This document shows positions 38,739 through 48,898 of a stretch of 64,000 bases of DNA, piece by piece (within the stretch, counting starts at the first letter, position 1; each line of letters opens with the position of its first letter). The notes under the pieces were generated by a model. It saw only the letters and a program-made list of their open reading frames with translations, was not told where the DNA came from and searched no databases. Source of the DNA: CAVTND01 sp963735955. Lineage in GTDB: Bacteria; Pseudomonadota; Gammaproteobacteria; Burkholderiales; Burkholderiaceae_F. The DNA is taken from assembly GCA_963735955.1 (NCBI GenBank), contig CAVTND010000003.1:1-64000 (forward strand). The letters are read 5' to 3'. The translations under genes and the position numbers were made by a program.

Positions 38739-41700
38739 TTGCCCGGGGACAAGGCGCTCGCCAGGACGCGGATGGCGTGCACGGCCTCGCGTGCAGCCTG
38801 CGTGCCGTCGGCGATCTGGTGCCGGCAGCTGGTGCCGTCGGCAACGATCAGCGTACCGGCATCTGCCTTGCGGATCTCTGGCAGCAACGACAGTTCGGCC
38901 ATCTTCATCGAAACATCGTAGTGCGCAGCTTCGTAACCGAAGCTGCCGGCCATGCCGCAGCAACTCGATTCAATGACTTCGACCTGCAATTCCGGCACCA
39001 ACCTCAACATGTCGACGACCGGGTTGAGGACATCGAAGGCTTTCTGGTGGCAGTGGCCGTGCAGCAGCGCCCTCTTCTGCGGCAGCGCCTGAAGCGGCAG
39101 CCGCAGACGGCCCTCCTTGTGTTCCCGCGCCAGGAACTCCTCGATCATCATCGCCTTCGACGACAGTGTTTGGGCGTCGCTACCCAGCCCCATCACGAGG
39201 AATTCATCGCGCAGTGACAGCAGGCACGAAGGCTCGAGGCCGACCACGGTCGCACCCGCGGCCACGTGCGGCGCAAGCGCATCGACCAGTCGACGAGCTT
39301 CACGTTTGGCGTCGTCGACGAGACCCGCAGCGAGATAGGTGCGTCCGCAGCACAACGGCCGCGCCGGTTCGTCATCGGTGCGCGAAGCGCGCGCCACCGC
39401 CACCCGATAGCCCGCGGCCTTCAGTACGCGCAGCGCAGCGTGCGCGTTCTCGGGCTCGTGGTAGTTGCTGAACGTATCGACCAGCAGTACGACCGTCGGC
39501 TGCTCCGTCGACAGCCTTCCGTGCAGCTGCACTTGTCAGGAAAGTGTCGCCGCGCCAGCGCGGCAGTGTCCGCTGCGCAGAGAGGCCCGCATACTTTTCC
39601 GAAAGCCGGGCTGCGCCGGGCAGCGTGTCGCGCAGGTTGGCGAGCCACGGGAATCGTGCCGCCCACGGCGCCCAACGCGGCAGGTGGGCGACGACCTTGT
39701 CCTTCAATGACAGCCCGTGCTTCTTCTGCCAGTGCCAGGCGAACTCGATCTTCATCTTCGCCATGTCCACGCCGGTCGGGCAGTCACGCCTGCAGCCCTT
39801 GCAGCTCACGCACAGGTCAAGTGCTGCGCGTACGTCTTCGCTGGCGAACTCGGGACCGAGCTGGCCGGACAGCGCGAGCCGCAGCGTGTTGGCGCGGCCG
39901 CGCGTGCCGTGCTCTTCGTCGCGCGTCACACGGAAGCTCGGGCACATCGTCCCTGCATCGAACTTGCGGCAATGACCGTTGTTGTTGCACATCTCGACGG
40001 CCTTGGCGAAGCCCTGTGCCGGATCGCCGCCGGTGCCGGGTGCCGTCAACGTGTCGGCGACAGGGTCCGGCGTTGACGTTCCAGGCCGACCAGTCGAGCG
40101 CGGTCGCGAGCTTCAGCGGCTGATAGCCCGGCGGATAGCGGAAGAGCCGTGCGTCGTCCATCTTCGTGCCGCGCACGATCTTGCCGGGGTTCATCAAGCC
40201 GTCGGGATCAAAGAGCCGCTTCACCTCCTCGAAGGCGCGTGTCAGCCTCGCGCCGAACTGCCACGCGACCCACTCGGTCCGAACCAGCCCGTCGCCGTGC
40301 TCACCCGAGTACGCGCCCTTGTACTCGCGCACCATCGCAGACGCTTCCTCGGCAATCGCACGCATCTTCGCTGCGCCACCGTTCGGTCCACCCTGCCGCA
40401 TGTCGAGGATCGGCCGCACATGCAGCGTCCCGACCGAGGCGTGCGCGTACCAGGTGCCGCGCGTCCCGTGCTTCGCGAACACCTGCGTCAGGCGGTCGAC
40501 GTAGTCGGCCAGGTGTTCGAGCGGCACGGCGCAGTCCTCGATGAAGGACACCGGTTTGCCGTCGCCCTTCATGCTCATCATGATGTTCAGTCCGGCCTTG
40601 CGCACCTCCCACAGCGCCTTCTGTGCGCTGGCGTCGGTCATGCGCACGACCTGCCCCGGCAGGCCGAGATCGCCCATCAGGGCGACCAGATCGTCCAGTC
40701 TGGCGACCGATGAACCCGCGCTCGTCGCCGCGTGAACTCCACCAGCAGGATCGCATCGGGATCGCCGACCAGCGCAGCGTCGATGATCGGGCGGAACGAC
40801 GGGTTGCTGCGCGCCAGTCCGATCATCGTGCGATCGACCAGCTCCACCGCCGACGGGGCGAGCGTCACGATGTGCTTCGTCAGCTCCATCGCCCTGTACA
40901 GCGTCGGGAAGCTGACCACGCCCAGCGTGCGGTGCTGCGGCAGCGGTGCGAGCTTCAGGGTCAGCGTGCGCGTCCAGGCCAGCGTGCCCTCGGATCCGAC
41001 CAGCAGGTGGGCGTAGTTGACGCTGCCGTCCGGCGTGTACGGGACGTTCGCTCTGCGGATGGAAGACGTCGAGGTTGTAGCCGCCGACACGCCGCATCAC
41101 CTTCGGCACCCGGTTCGCGATCTCGTCGCGCTCGCGCTCGGCGATGGCGCGCAGCCCGGCCATCAGTTCGCGGATGCGAGCCGACGCGCCCTGCATCTCG
41201 CGCTCGGCTCCCAGCCACCCTTCCGTGCCATCGGCGAACAACGCCTCGGCCGCGACGACGTTGTGCACCATGTTGCCGTAGGCGATCGAGCGCGACCCGC
41301 AGGAATTGTTGCCGGCCATGCCGCCGAGCGTGGCCTGTGCCGACGTGCTCACGTCGACCGGGAACCAGACACCGTGAGGACGCAACCAGGCGTTGAGCGC
41401 GTCGAGCACGATGCCGGGCTCCACCGTGACCGTCATCGCGTCGCGATCGAAGCCGACCACACCATTCAGGTACTTGCTGTGGTCGATCACCAGCGCAGCG
41501 CCGACCGTCTGGCCGCACTGTGAACTGCCGCCACCGCGAGGCAGCACCGGCACGCCAAGCTCGCGGCAGATGTCCATCGCCGCCCGCACATCGTCATGCA
41601 CTTTCGGGATCAGTACGCCGATGGGCTCGATCTGGTAGATCGACGCATCGGTCGAATAGCGTCCACGCGTTGCCCGGTCGAAGCGGACCTCGCCCTGCAC

Positions 41701-41778
41701 GGCCGCCTGCAGGCGACGCGAAAGCTCGTTGTCGCCGGGCCGGTGAACAACCAGCGGTCGCACGAGCGGCGCATTCAT
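38735..41778 (-). CDS. FAD/Fe-S 2-hydroxyacid dehydrogenase, YdiJ-like (frameshifted)
   Basis: About 1,010 residues once frames are joined, which is the length of the YdiJ (D-2-hydroxyglutarate dehydrogenase) type. FAD_binding_4: VLPRGGGSSQCGQTVGAALV and AQATLGGMAGNNSCGSRSIA. C-terminal FAD domain: EYKGAYSGEHGDGLVRTEWV and KRLFDPDGLMNPGKI. Fe-S region: MCNNNGHCRKFDAGTMCPSF and LCVSCKGCRRDCPTGVDMAK. Two CCG-type domains: VGLEPSCLLSLRDEF, LLHGHCHQKAF, ESSCCGMAGSFGYE. The start at 41778 overlaps the GntR stop (ATGA). Frame changes occur near 41060, 40720, 40070 and 39530. Oxidises a D-2-hydroxyacid in the cytoplasm or at the membrane face, passing electrons to quinone or cytochrome c. Confidence 0.87.
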
Positions 41779-42491
41779 GCGGGGTCCTTCGATTGCCCGG
41801 CGCGACGGCCGTCCAGCACCGCCTCGCCCTTCGCGCGCAGATGACCACGCAGGATCGTCCCCAGCTTCGCAGCGTCGCGCGTTTCGAGCGCATCGACCAT
41901 GGCCGCGTGTTCGCGCGCTGCGGCGTCCCACTTCTGCTGGTCGAAGTTCGACCGGAACCGCAGGTTCTGGATGCGCAGGTTCAGTGTCGAGTACACCTGT
42001 GACAGCAAGCCGTTGCCTGCCGCCCGGTTGATGCGGTCGTGGATCGCGCGATTGATGCGGTAGTAGGCCGACAGGTCACGTCGCGCATGACAGGCGAGCA
42101 TCTCGAACGTGAGAGCCTTGATCTCGGCGATCTCGTCCGGCGTGACACGCTGGCAAGCCAGTTCGCCCGAGAGCGCTTCGAGCGCCCCCATCACTTCGAA
42201 GCTCTCGCGGATGTCGTCGTCGGACAGGGTCACGACCTGAGCGCCGCGGTTCGGCTGCAGTTCGACCAGGTGTTCGGCCGCCAGCAAGCGGAACGCCTCG
42301 CGCAACGGTGTTCGTGAGGCGCCGAGCCGATCGCACAAGGCGCGCTCGTTCAGACGGGTCCCGGCCGGCAGTTCGCCCTCGATAATCATCTCGCGCAGGC
42401 GATCCGCCAGTGCGACGGCGAGCGTCGACGAACCGGCAGATGGGGTGGCGGACTCCTGCGGAAGTGAGTCCAGATCCTTCGGGGCATCCAT
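41775..42491 (-). CDS. GntR-family (FCD) transcription regulator
   Basis: Start 42491 (MDAPKDLDSLPQ) is preferred; an ATG at 42533 would add 14 residues. The winged helix is LADRLREMIIEGELPAGTRL, NERALCDRLGASRTPLREAF, RLLAAEHLVELQPNRGAQVV. The FCD ligand domain follows, with His/Asp metal-type residues (CHARRDLSAYYRINRAIHDR, AREHAAMVDALETRD). FCD regulators sense small organic acids. It is translationally coupled to the YdiJ-like gene and diverges from the aminotransferase. A GTATAC-centred site lies directly upstream of its start and another in front of the aminotransferase, so it probably represses both directions. Intact. Confidence 0.9.
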   Translation of the reverse strand: MDAPKDLDSLPQESATPSAGSSTLAVALADRLREMIIEGELPAGTRLNERALCDRLGASRTPLREAFRLLAAEHLVELQPNRGAQVVTLSDDDIRESFEVMGALEALSGELACQRVTPDEIAEIKALTFEMLACHARRDLSAYYRINRAIHDRINRAAGNGLLSQVYSTLNLRIQNLRFRSNFDQQKWDAAAREHAAMVDALETRDAAKLGTILRGHLRAKGEAVLDGRRAGQSKDPA

Positions 42492-42492
42492 G

Positions 42493-42504
42493 TTGGTATA
42501 CCGA
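42493..42504. promoter_or_regulatory. GntR operator candidate TTGGTATACCGA
   Basis: A GTATAC palindrome core (42496-42501) flanked by TTG and CGA. It abuts the chosen gntR start codon, so it would act by autoregulation over the start region. It matches the second site at 42644 in the core and one flank. FadR-class regulators favour palindromes of this size (TGGTNNNACCA-like). Confidence 0.55.
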
Positions 42505-42643
42505 GAATCAGTCAAGGGGAAACACGCAGGCACAGCGTACCCCGACTTTCCGGTCCCGTTTCCACTCTTGGCCGGCTACTAGTACTTCATCGCAGGTCGA
42601 CGAGCGCACTTGCGATTTGCTTCCGGGATTGGTTAGGATGCGT

Positions 42644-42655
42644 TTTGTATACCAA
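42644..42655. promoter_or_regulatory. GntR operator candidate TTTGTATACCAA
   Basis: A GTATAC core at 42647-42652. Its reverse complement contains TTGGTATAC, identical to the left site. It lies 31 bases before the aminotransferase start, a typical repressor position. Centres of the two sites are 151 bases apart, about 14 helical turns, compatible with looping. Confidence 0.55.
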
Positions 42656-42685
42656 ATTGCGCCCGCCTGCCAGCGCTCCACCGCC

Positions 42686-43891
42686 ATGATTGAACTCGAC
42701 AGCCACCCGTCCGGGCGCCACTTCCTGCAGATCCCGGGACCGACCAACGTGCCGGATCGCGTGCTGCGCGCGATCGATCAGCCGACCATCGATCACCGCG
42801 GGCCGGAGTTCGGCAGGCTGGGCAAGGCGGTGCTTGCGGGCATGAAGCGCGTGTTCAAGACGGAGCAGGACGTCATCATCTATCCGGCCAGCGGTACCGG
42901 CGCGTGGGAAGCGGCGCTGGTCAACACGTTGTCTCCGGGCGATCGCGTATTGATGGCCGAGACGGGCCAGTTCGCGACGCTGTGGAAGAAACTCGCCGAG
43001 CGGTTGCAGCTCGTGGTCGATTTCATGCCGGGTGACTGGCGCCAGGGAGCAGATCCCGCAGAGATCGAGAAGCGCCTGCGTGCCGACACCGGTCACGCAA
43101 TCAAGGCGGTGTGCGTCGTGCACAACGAGACCTCCACGGGTGTGACGACGCCGATCGCTCCGATCCGCGCCGCGATCGACCGCGTGGCTCACCCCGCCCT
43201 CCTGCTGGTCGACACGATCTCTTCGCTCGGCTCGATCGACTACCGCCATGACGAATGGGGTGTCGACGTCACCGTGGGCGGCTCGCAGAAGGGCCTGATG
43301 CTGCCGCCGGGACTGTCGTTCAATGCCATCAGCCGCAAGGCCATGGACGCGTCGGCCGGCGCACGGCTGCCGCGCTCCTACTGGGACTGGAAGGAGATGC
43401 TCGCAGCAAACGTCAACGGCTACTTCCCGTACACGCCGGCGACGAACCTGCTCTACGGCCTGCACGAAGCGCTGGACATGCTGTTTGCCGAAGGTCTGCC
43501 ACAGGTCTACGCGCGACACGACCGCTTCGCCGAAGCCACGCGCCGCGCCGTGCGTGCGTGGGGACTCGAGATCCTGTGCGTCAATCCTGCTGAGTACAGC
43601 TCCGCGCTGACTGCCGTGCTGATGCCCGAGGGCCACAACGCCGACGCATTCCGCAAGATCGTGCTCGAGCGCTTCGACATGTCGCTCGGCCAGGGACTGG
43701 GCAAGGTGTCGGGCAGGATCTTCCGCATCGGCCACCTCGGCTACTTCAACGACCTGATGCTGTGTGGCACGCTTGCCGGCGTCGAGATGGGACTGGCGCT
43801 CGCGGGCGTGCCGCATCGCAAGGGCGGTGTGGATGCCGCGATGGCGTATCTCGCCGAGGCGCCCGCCGCGCCGATGCAGCGTGCGGCATAG
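42686..43891 (+). CDS. sgaA: Serine-glyoxylate aminotransferase (class V)
   Basis: 401 residues, intact. The start MIELDSHPSGRHFLQIPGPT is standard for the family. PLP-binding Lys202 lies in VGGSQKGLMLPPG, with the Asp that holds the PLP ring in ALLLVDTISSLGS. Glycine loop YPASGTGAWEAAL. Also present: DYRHDEWGVDVTV and the C-terminal GKVSGRIFRIGHLGYFND. Converts serine and glyoxylate to hydroxypyruvate and glycine; close relatives use alanine. It leads the rightward metabolic operon (TRAP, crotonase, CoA-transferase) under the GntR-type site at 42644, suggesting growth on glyoxylate-yielding or hydroxyacid substrates. Confidence 0.88.
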   Translation: MIELDSHPSGRHFLQIPGPTNVPDRVLRAIDQPTIDHRGPEFGRLGKAVLAGMKRVFKTEQDVIIYPASGTGAWEAALVNTLSPGDRVLMAETGQFATLWKKLAERLQLVVDFMPGDWRQGADPAEIEKRLRADTGHAIKAVCVVHNETSTGVTTPIAPIRAAIDRVAHPALLLVDTISSLGSIDYRHDEWGVDVTVGGSQKGLMLPPGLSFNAISRKAMDASAGARLPRSYWDWKEMLAANVNGYFPYTPATNLLYGLHEALDMLFAEGLPQVYARHDRFAEATRRAVRAWGLEILCVNPAEYSSALTAVLMPEGHNADAFRKIVLERFDMSLGQGLGKVSGRIFRIGHLGYFNDLMLCGTLAGVEMGLALAGVPHRKGGVDAAMAYLAEAPAAPMQRAA

Positions 43892-43973
43892 CTTCCCTCA
43901 ATACCAGACAGGCCAGCCCGAGTGTCCGAACGGACCGGCCGATAAACATACGGACATCACCAAGGAGACCCAT

Positions 43974-44985
43974 ATGACGACCAAAACGTCCGCTGCACGT
44001 CGCCGCAGCCTGCTTTGCACTGCGCTGGCCGCTGTCTTCGCCGGTGGCATGGCGTCGGCCCTGCCCGCTTCGGCACAGACTGAAATCAAGTTCGGTCATG
44101 TCGGCGAACCGGGGTCGCTGTTCGCCGCGTCAGCGGACGAGTTTGCGATGCGCGCCAACGCCAAGCTCGGCAACAAGGCCAAGGTCGTCGTGTTCGGATC
44201 GAGCCAGCTCGGTGGCGACAAGGAACTGCTGCAGAAACTGAAGCTCGGCACTGTCGACATCGCGCTGCCGTCGACCGTGATGTCGTCGGAATCGGATCTC
44301 TTCGGCGTGTTCGAGATGCCTTACCTGGTCAAGGACCGCGCGCACATGGGTCGCATCGAGAAAGAATCTGTTCTGGAGCAAGCTCGCGCCCGAGGCCGAG
44401 AAGAAAGGCCTGAAGGTGATCGGCGTCTGGGAGAACGGCTACCGGCACATCACGAACTCCAAGCGCCCGATCAACACGCCGGCCGACCTGCAGGGGATCA
44501 AGCTGCGCGTGCCCGAGGGCAAGTGGCGCGTGAAGATGTTCCAGGCCTACGGCGCGAACCCGTCGCCGATGAAGTTCTCCGAAGTGTTCACCGCGCTGCA
44601 GACCGGCGTGATGGACGGGCAGGAGAATCCGTTCACGCAGATCTACAGCGCGAAGTTCCAGGAAGTGCAGAAGTACATCTCGCTGACCGGCCACGTCTAC
44701 ACGCCCGCCTACGTGACGGTCGGCACGAAGAAGTGGGACAGCCTGCCCGCTGACGTGAGAAAGATCCTCGAGGACACCGCGAAGGAGACGCAGGCCTTCG
44801 TATACGAGAAGGCCGCGAAGGACGACGAGGATCTGCTCGGCAAGATCAAGGCGGCCGGGGTCGCGGCCAACACGCCGAACAAGGACGCGTTCGTCGCTGC
44901 GTCCAAGCCCGTCTACGAGGAGTTCGCGAAGGAAGTCGCCGGCTCGAAGGAAATCATCGACCGCGCAATCGCGCTCGGCAAGTAG
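43974..44985 (+). CDS. TRAP transporter solute-binding protein DctP (one frameshift)
   Basis: AAGGAG precedes ATG 43974. Signal peptide TSAARRRSLLCTALAAVFAG..., cleaved after ASAQ. The DctP fold includes IKFGHVGEPGSLFAASADEF, VVVFGSSQLGGDKELLQKLK, VWENGYRHITNSKRPINTPA, and the conserved substrate carboxylate-binding Arg in LRVPEGKWRV. Also EVFTALQTGVMDGQENPFTQ. One extra A in the AAA run at 44361-44363 breaks the frame; correcting it gives RIEKNLFWSKLAPEAEKKG. It binds an organic acid and delivers it to DctQM. Substrate unknown; the operon context suggests a hydroxy or keto acid. Confidence 0.9.
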
Positions 44986-44988
44986 AAG

Positions 44989-45492
44989 ATGACCTTACGG
45001 TCGTTCCGCCGGGGATACGAGCGCTTCCTCGAGTGGATCTGCATCGTGCTCATGGCTGCGCTCGCCGCCGAAGTGACGGCGGGCGTGGTCTTCCGCTATT
45101 CCGGCCATTCGCTTGTCTGGTATGACGAGGTCGCCACCATCCTCCTCGCCTGGGTGACGTTCTACGGCTCTGCCCTGGCGGTCCTCAAGCACGCCCACAT
45201 GGGCGTGCCCGAGATCGTCAGGATGCTGCCGGCCGGCCAGCGGGTCGCCGCCGCGGTCGTGGCGCAGTTGTGCACGCTCGCCTTCTTCGTGCTGCTCGCC
45301 TGGGTCGGCTATTCGATCCTCGATATCCTCGCGGAGGACCGGCTCGTTTCGCTGCCGCAGGTGTCGGTGGCTTACGCGATGTCGGCGGTCCCGATCGGTG
45401 CCATCCTGTTCGTGGTGGGCCAGCTGCTGGTGTTTCCCGAGGTGCTGCGCGAGGCGCGCGGCGAAGTGATGCACGCAGAGGGGCCCGCATGA
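44989..45492 (+). CDS. TRAP transporter small permease DctQ
   Basis: 167 residues, four membrane helices (ICIVLMAALAAEVTAGVVF; EVATILLAWVTFYGSALAVL; VAQLCTLAFFVLLAWVGYSI; MSAVPIGAILFVVGQLLVF). The conserved loop SLVWYDEVATILL is the DctQ hallmark. Lies three bases after DctP and overlaps DctM by ATGA. It bridges the binding protein and the large permease. Intact. Confidence 0.92.
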   Translation: MTLRSFRRGYERFLEWICIVLMAALAAEVTAGVVFRYSGHSLVWYDEVATILLAWVTFYGSALAVLKHAHMGVPEIVRMLPAGQRVAAAVVAQLCTLAFFVLLAWVGYSILDILAEDRLVSLPQVSVAYAMSAVPIGAILFVVGQLLVFPEVLREARGEVMHAEGPA

Positions 45493-46773
45493 TCGGCTTC
45501 CTCGTGTTCGTCTGCGTGGTCGTGCTGGTGCTGATCAACGTCCCGATCGCCGTGGCGCTTTGCATCGCGTCGGTCGTGGCGATGCTCGCGACGCAGGGTG
45601 CCGCGAGCCTGCCCAACGTGCCGATCGCGCTGTACCAGGGCGCGACCAGCTTTCCGCTGATCGCGATCCCGCTGTTCATCCTCGCCGCCGCGATCATGAA
45701 CACCTCGGGGATCTCGCATCGGCTGATCGACTTCTGCCAGGCGCTCGTCGGCTGGGTGAGAGGTGCGCTCGCCCAGGTGAACGTGCTGAGCCACATGTTC
45801 TTCGCGGAGATCTCGGGCTCGGCGGTCGCGGGCGTGGCCGCCACGGCGTCGATCATCATGCCCGCCATGAAGAAGCGCGGCTACCCGGGTCCCTTCACGG
45901 CCGCGGTGACCTCCTCCACGGCCACGCTGGCGATCATCATCCCGCCGTCGATCCCGATGATCCTGTACGCGGTCATGGCGGGCACGTCGGTCGTGCAGAT
46001 GTTCGTCGCGGGCATCGTGCCCGGCCTGCTCGCCTCGGGCGGCTTTATGGGCCTGTGCTACTGGTACGCAGTCAGGAACAACTGGCCGGTGGAGCAGATC
46101 TTCCAGTGGGGCCTGCTCTGGCGCGCCTTCAAGGAAGCTTTCTGGGCGCTGACGCTGCCGATCATCATCCTCGGCGGCATCTTCGGCGGCATCGTGACTG
46201 CCACCGAGGGCGCGGCCCTGGCCGTCGTCGCGGCGCTCCTGGTGGGCGGACTGGTCTATCGCGAGCTCAACTGGGCGCGGCTGCGCGAAGCGATCATCGA
46301 CGGGACGGTACAGACCGGCACCGTGATGCTGCTGGTCGCCGCCTCGGCCCTGCTCGGCCTCTATCTCACCGAGGTGCAGCTTCCGCAGCGTATCGCGGCG
46401 GCGATGCTCTCCATCACGAACGAGAAGTGGGCCATTCTGGCGATCCTCAATGTCTTCTTCTTCATCATCGGAATGTTCCTGCACTCGGCGGCGGCCATCG
46501 TCCTGGTGGTGCCGATCGTGATGCCGGTGGTCACCGCGGCAGGGATCGATCCGATCCATTTCGGCGTGATCGTGACGCTCAACCTCGCCATCGGCCAGCA
46601 GACGCCGCCCGTCGCGAGCGTGCTGCTGCTCACCTGTTCGATCGCGAAGGAGAGCGTGTGGGACGTGACGCAAGGCGAACATCCCCTTCATCGGGGTGCT
46701 CGTGGCCGTGCTTATGCTCGTCACCTACGTACCCGTCGTCACGCTGGGTCTGGTCGACTTTTTCTACCGCTAG
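45489..46773 (+). CDS. TRAP transporter large permease DctM (one frameshift)
   Basis: About 427 residues with roughly 12 membrane helices. DctM motifs: PLFILAAAIMNTSGISHRLI, HMFFAEISGSAVAGVAATAS, IIPPSIPMILYAVMAGTSV and GMFLHSAAAIVLVVPIVMPV, with LNLAIGQQTPPVASVLLLTC near the end. An extra A in GCAAGGCG (46672-46673) breaks the last 30 residues; correcting it gives QANIPFIGVLVAVLM through to LGLVDFFYR. It moves the substrate with a sodium or proton gradient. Stop TAG 46771-46773 is three bases before the crotonase start. Confidence 0.92.
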
Positions 46774-46776
46774 TCG

Positions 46777-47557
46777 ATGGGCGACAACATCCTCGTCGAG
46801 CGCGACGGACCGATCGCGACCGTCGTACTCAACCGGCCCGAGAAGCTCAATGCGCTCACGCGCGCGATGTGGGGTGAACTCGGCGAAACCGTCGAACGCC
46901 TCGGAGCCGATACCAGCGTGCGCTGCATCTTGCTGCGCGGCGCCGGCGAGAAAGCCTTCTCTCCCGGCAACGACATCAGCGAATTTGCAACGCAGCGCTC
47001 GAACAAGGCGCAGGCGATCGAATACGGCAAGGTGATGCACCACACCGCCGAGCAGCTCGCGAATTGCCCTGCCCCGATCGTCGCGCAGATCCACGGCGTC
47101 TGCGTCGGCGGCGGACTGGAGATCGCGGCGCTGTCCGATTTGCGCATCTGTGGCGACGTCGAGCCGCTTCGGCGCACCGATCAAGAACCTCGGGCTGGTG
47201 ATGGCTTATGCCGAGATGGCGCCGCTGGTGCGTCTGGTCGGTCGCGCGGTAGCGCTCGAGATCCTGCTCGAAGGACGGATCTTCGATGCGGCCGAAGCGA
47301 AGGAGAAGGGACTCGTGTCGCGCGTCGTCGCCGATGACCAGGTCGCCACGGAAGCGAAAGCGACCGCGCAGCGCATCGCCGACGGCGCGCCGCTGGTTGC
47401 GCGTTGGCACAAGAAGTTCGCTCGTCGACTTGCTGAAGGACGTCCGCTGACGGCGCAGGAACTCGACGAGTGCTTCGACTGCTTCGACACCGAGGACTTC
47501 CGCATCGGCTACTCGGCCTTCCTTGCGAAGCGCAGGCCCGAGTTCATCGGACGCTGA
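46777..47557 (+). CDS. Enoyl-CoA hydratase/isomerase family protein (crotonase; one frameshift)
   Basis: About 260 residues. Crotonase features: IATVVLNRPEKLNALTRAMW, the oxyanion-hole segment GAGEKAFSPGNDISEF, HGVCVGGGLEIAALSDLRIC, then FGAPIKNLGLVMAYAEMAPL after the break, and AAEAKEKGLVSRVVADDQ. About two bases appear missing near 47162. The first catalytic Glu is in place (CVGGGLEIA region); the second position reads in IKNLGLVM, so hydratase versus other crotonase chemistry (isomerase, decarboxylase, lyase) cannot be called. Co-transcribed with DctM and the CoA-transferase. Confidence 0.85.
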
Positions 47558-47567
47558 CGCTCGCCTG

Positions 47568-48804
47568 ATGCACACCGAAGACCCGACCCCCGACCGGCCG
47601 CCGCATTCCGGGCCGCTTGCCGGCATGCGCGTGCTCGAGCTTGCCCAGATCATGGCGGGCCCGACCGCCGGAATGATGCTCGCGGACATGGGCGCCGACG
47701 TCATCAAGGTCGAGAAGCTGCCGGGCGGCGACGACTCGCGCACGTATCGGGAGCCGCGCGTCAACGGCGTGTCGGCGCCGTTCATGATCCTGAATCGAAA
47801 CAAGCGCGGCATCGCACTGAACCTCAAGCTGCCGGCCGGGCGCGACATCCTGCTGCGCATGGTCCGCGACGCCGATGTGCTCACTGAGAACTACCGACGC
47901 GGCACGCTCGAGAAACTGGGACTCGGCTACGACGTGCTGTCGAAAGTGAATCCCGGTCTGATCTACTGCGCGGTCTCAGGCTATGGCCGCGACGGCCCGT
48001 ACGGCGACAAGGGGGGATTCGACCTGATCGCACAGGGGTATGCAGGACTGATGTCGATCACCGGCGAACCGGACGGCCCGCCCGCAAAGAACGGCAACTC
48101 GGTGGCCGACATCAACGCCGGCATTCTCGCCGTCGTCGGCATCCTGGCCGCCTACGCGCACAAGCAGAAGACCGGCCAGGGACAGGTGGTCGAGACCTCG
48201 CTGATGGAGGCGGCACTGCAGCAGACCTACTGGCATGCAGCGATCCAGTTCGCGACCGGCAGCCTGCCCCGGCCCGACGGGCTCTGCACACATCCTGACT
48301 GCGCCCTACCAGGCGTTTCACGCGAAGGACGGCTGGCTCAACATCGGCGGTGCAAACCAGGCCAACTGGGAACGCATCGCCGAGGTGCTCGGGCATCCGG
48401 AGTGGCGCGACGATCCGCGCTTCAGAACGAATTCCGATCGCATGGCCAATCTCGACGTGCTGGTCGAGAACATGAACGCAGTGCTCGGCACGCGCAACCG
48501 GTCCGAGTGGGTCGAGGCCTTCGATGCGGCCGGCGTACCGGTCGGTCCGGTGCACAGCATCGGCGAGGCGCTGGCCCATCCGCAGACTCTGGCGCGCGGC
48601 ATGGTCGTCGACCTCGTGCATCCGCAGGCCGGACCGACCAAGGCGGTCGGTTGTCCCGTGCACTTTTCGGCAACGCCGACTGCGATCACGCGACCGGCAC
48701 CGATGCTGGGCGAACACACGCGCACCTTGCTGCGCGACTACGGCTATTCCGACGTCGAGATCGACCGCTTCATCGCTGACGGCGTAGTCGAAGCGCTGCC
48801 ATAG
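47568..48804 (+). CDS. CaiB/BaiF family (class III) CoA-transferase (one frameshift)
   Basis: About 411 residues. N-terminal GMRVLELAQIMAGPTAGMML, with the CoA site ADMGADVIKVEKLPGGDDSR. Catalytic Asp in SVADINAGILAVVGILAAY. Also PYGDKGGFDLIAQGYAGLMS and AFHAKDGWLNIGGANQANW after the break. An extra G in GGG (48279-48281) shifts the frame; removing it gives RPDGSAHILTAPYQAF. The family moves CoA between organic acids and acyl-CoA. With the CitE-like lyase and crotonase it could activate the acid brought in by the TRAP system for cleavage. Last gene of this operon. Confidence 0.88.
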
Positions 48805-48898
48805 ATACGACCAACAACGCTTCCTCAGCCGCGAAGTGAAGAAACGCCGCACTCGCCACAGCGCATAGCTCCATCGTGCGCGTACCGAGGGTGCGCTA

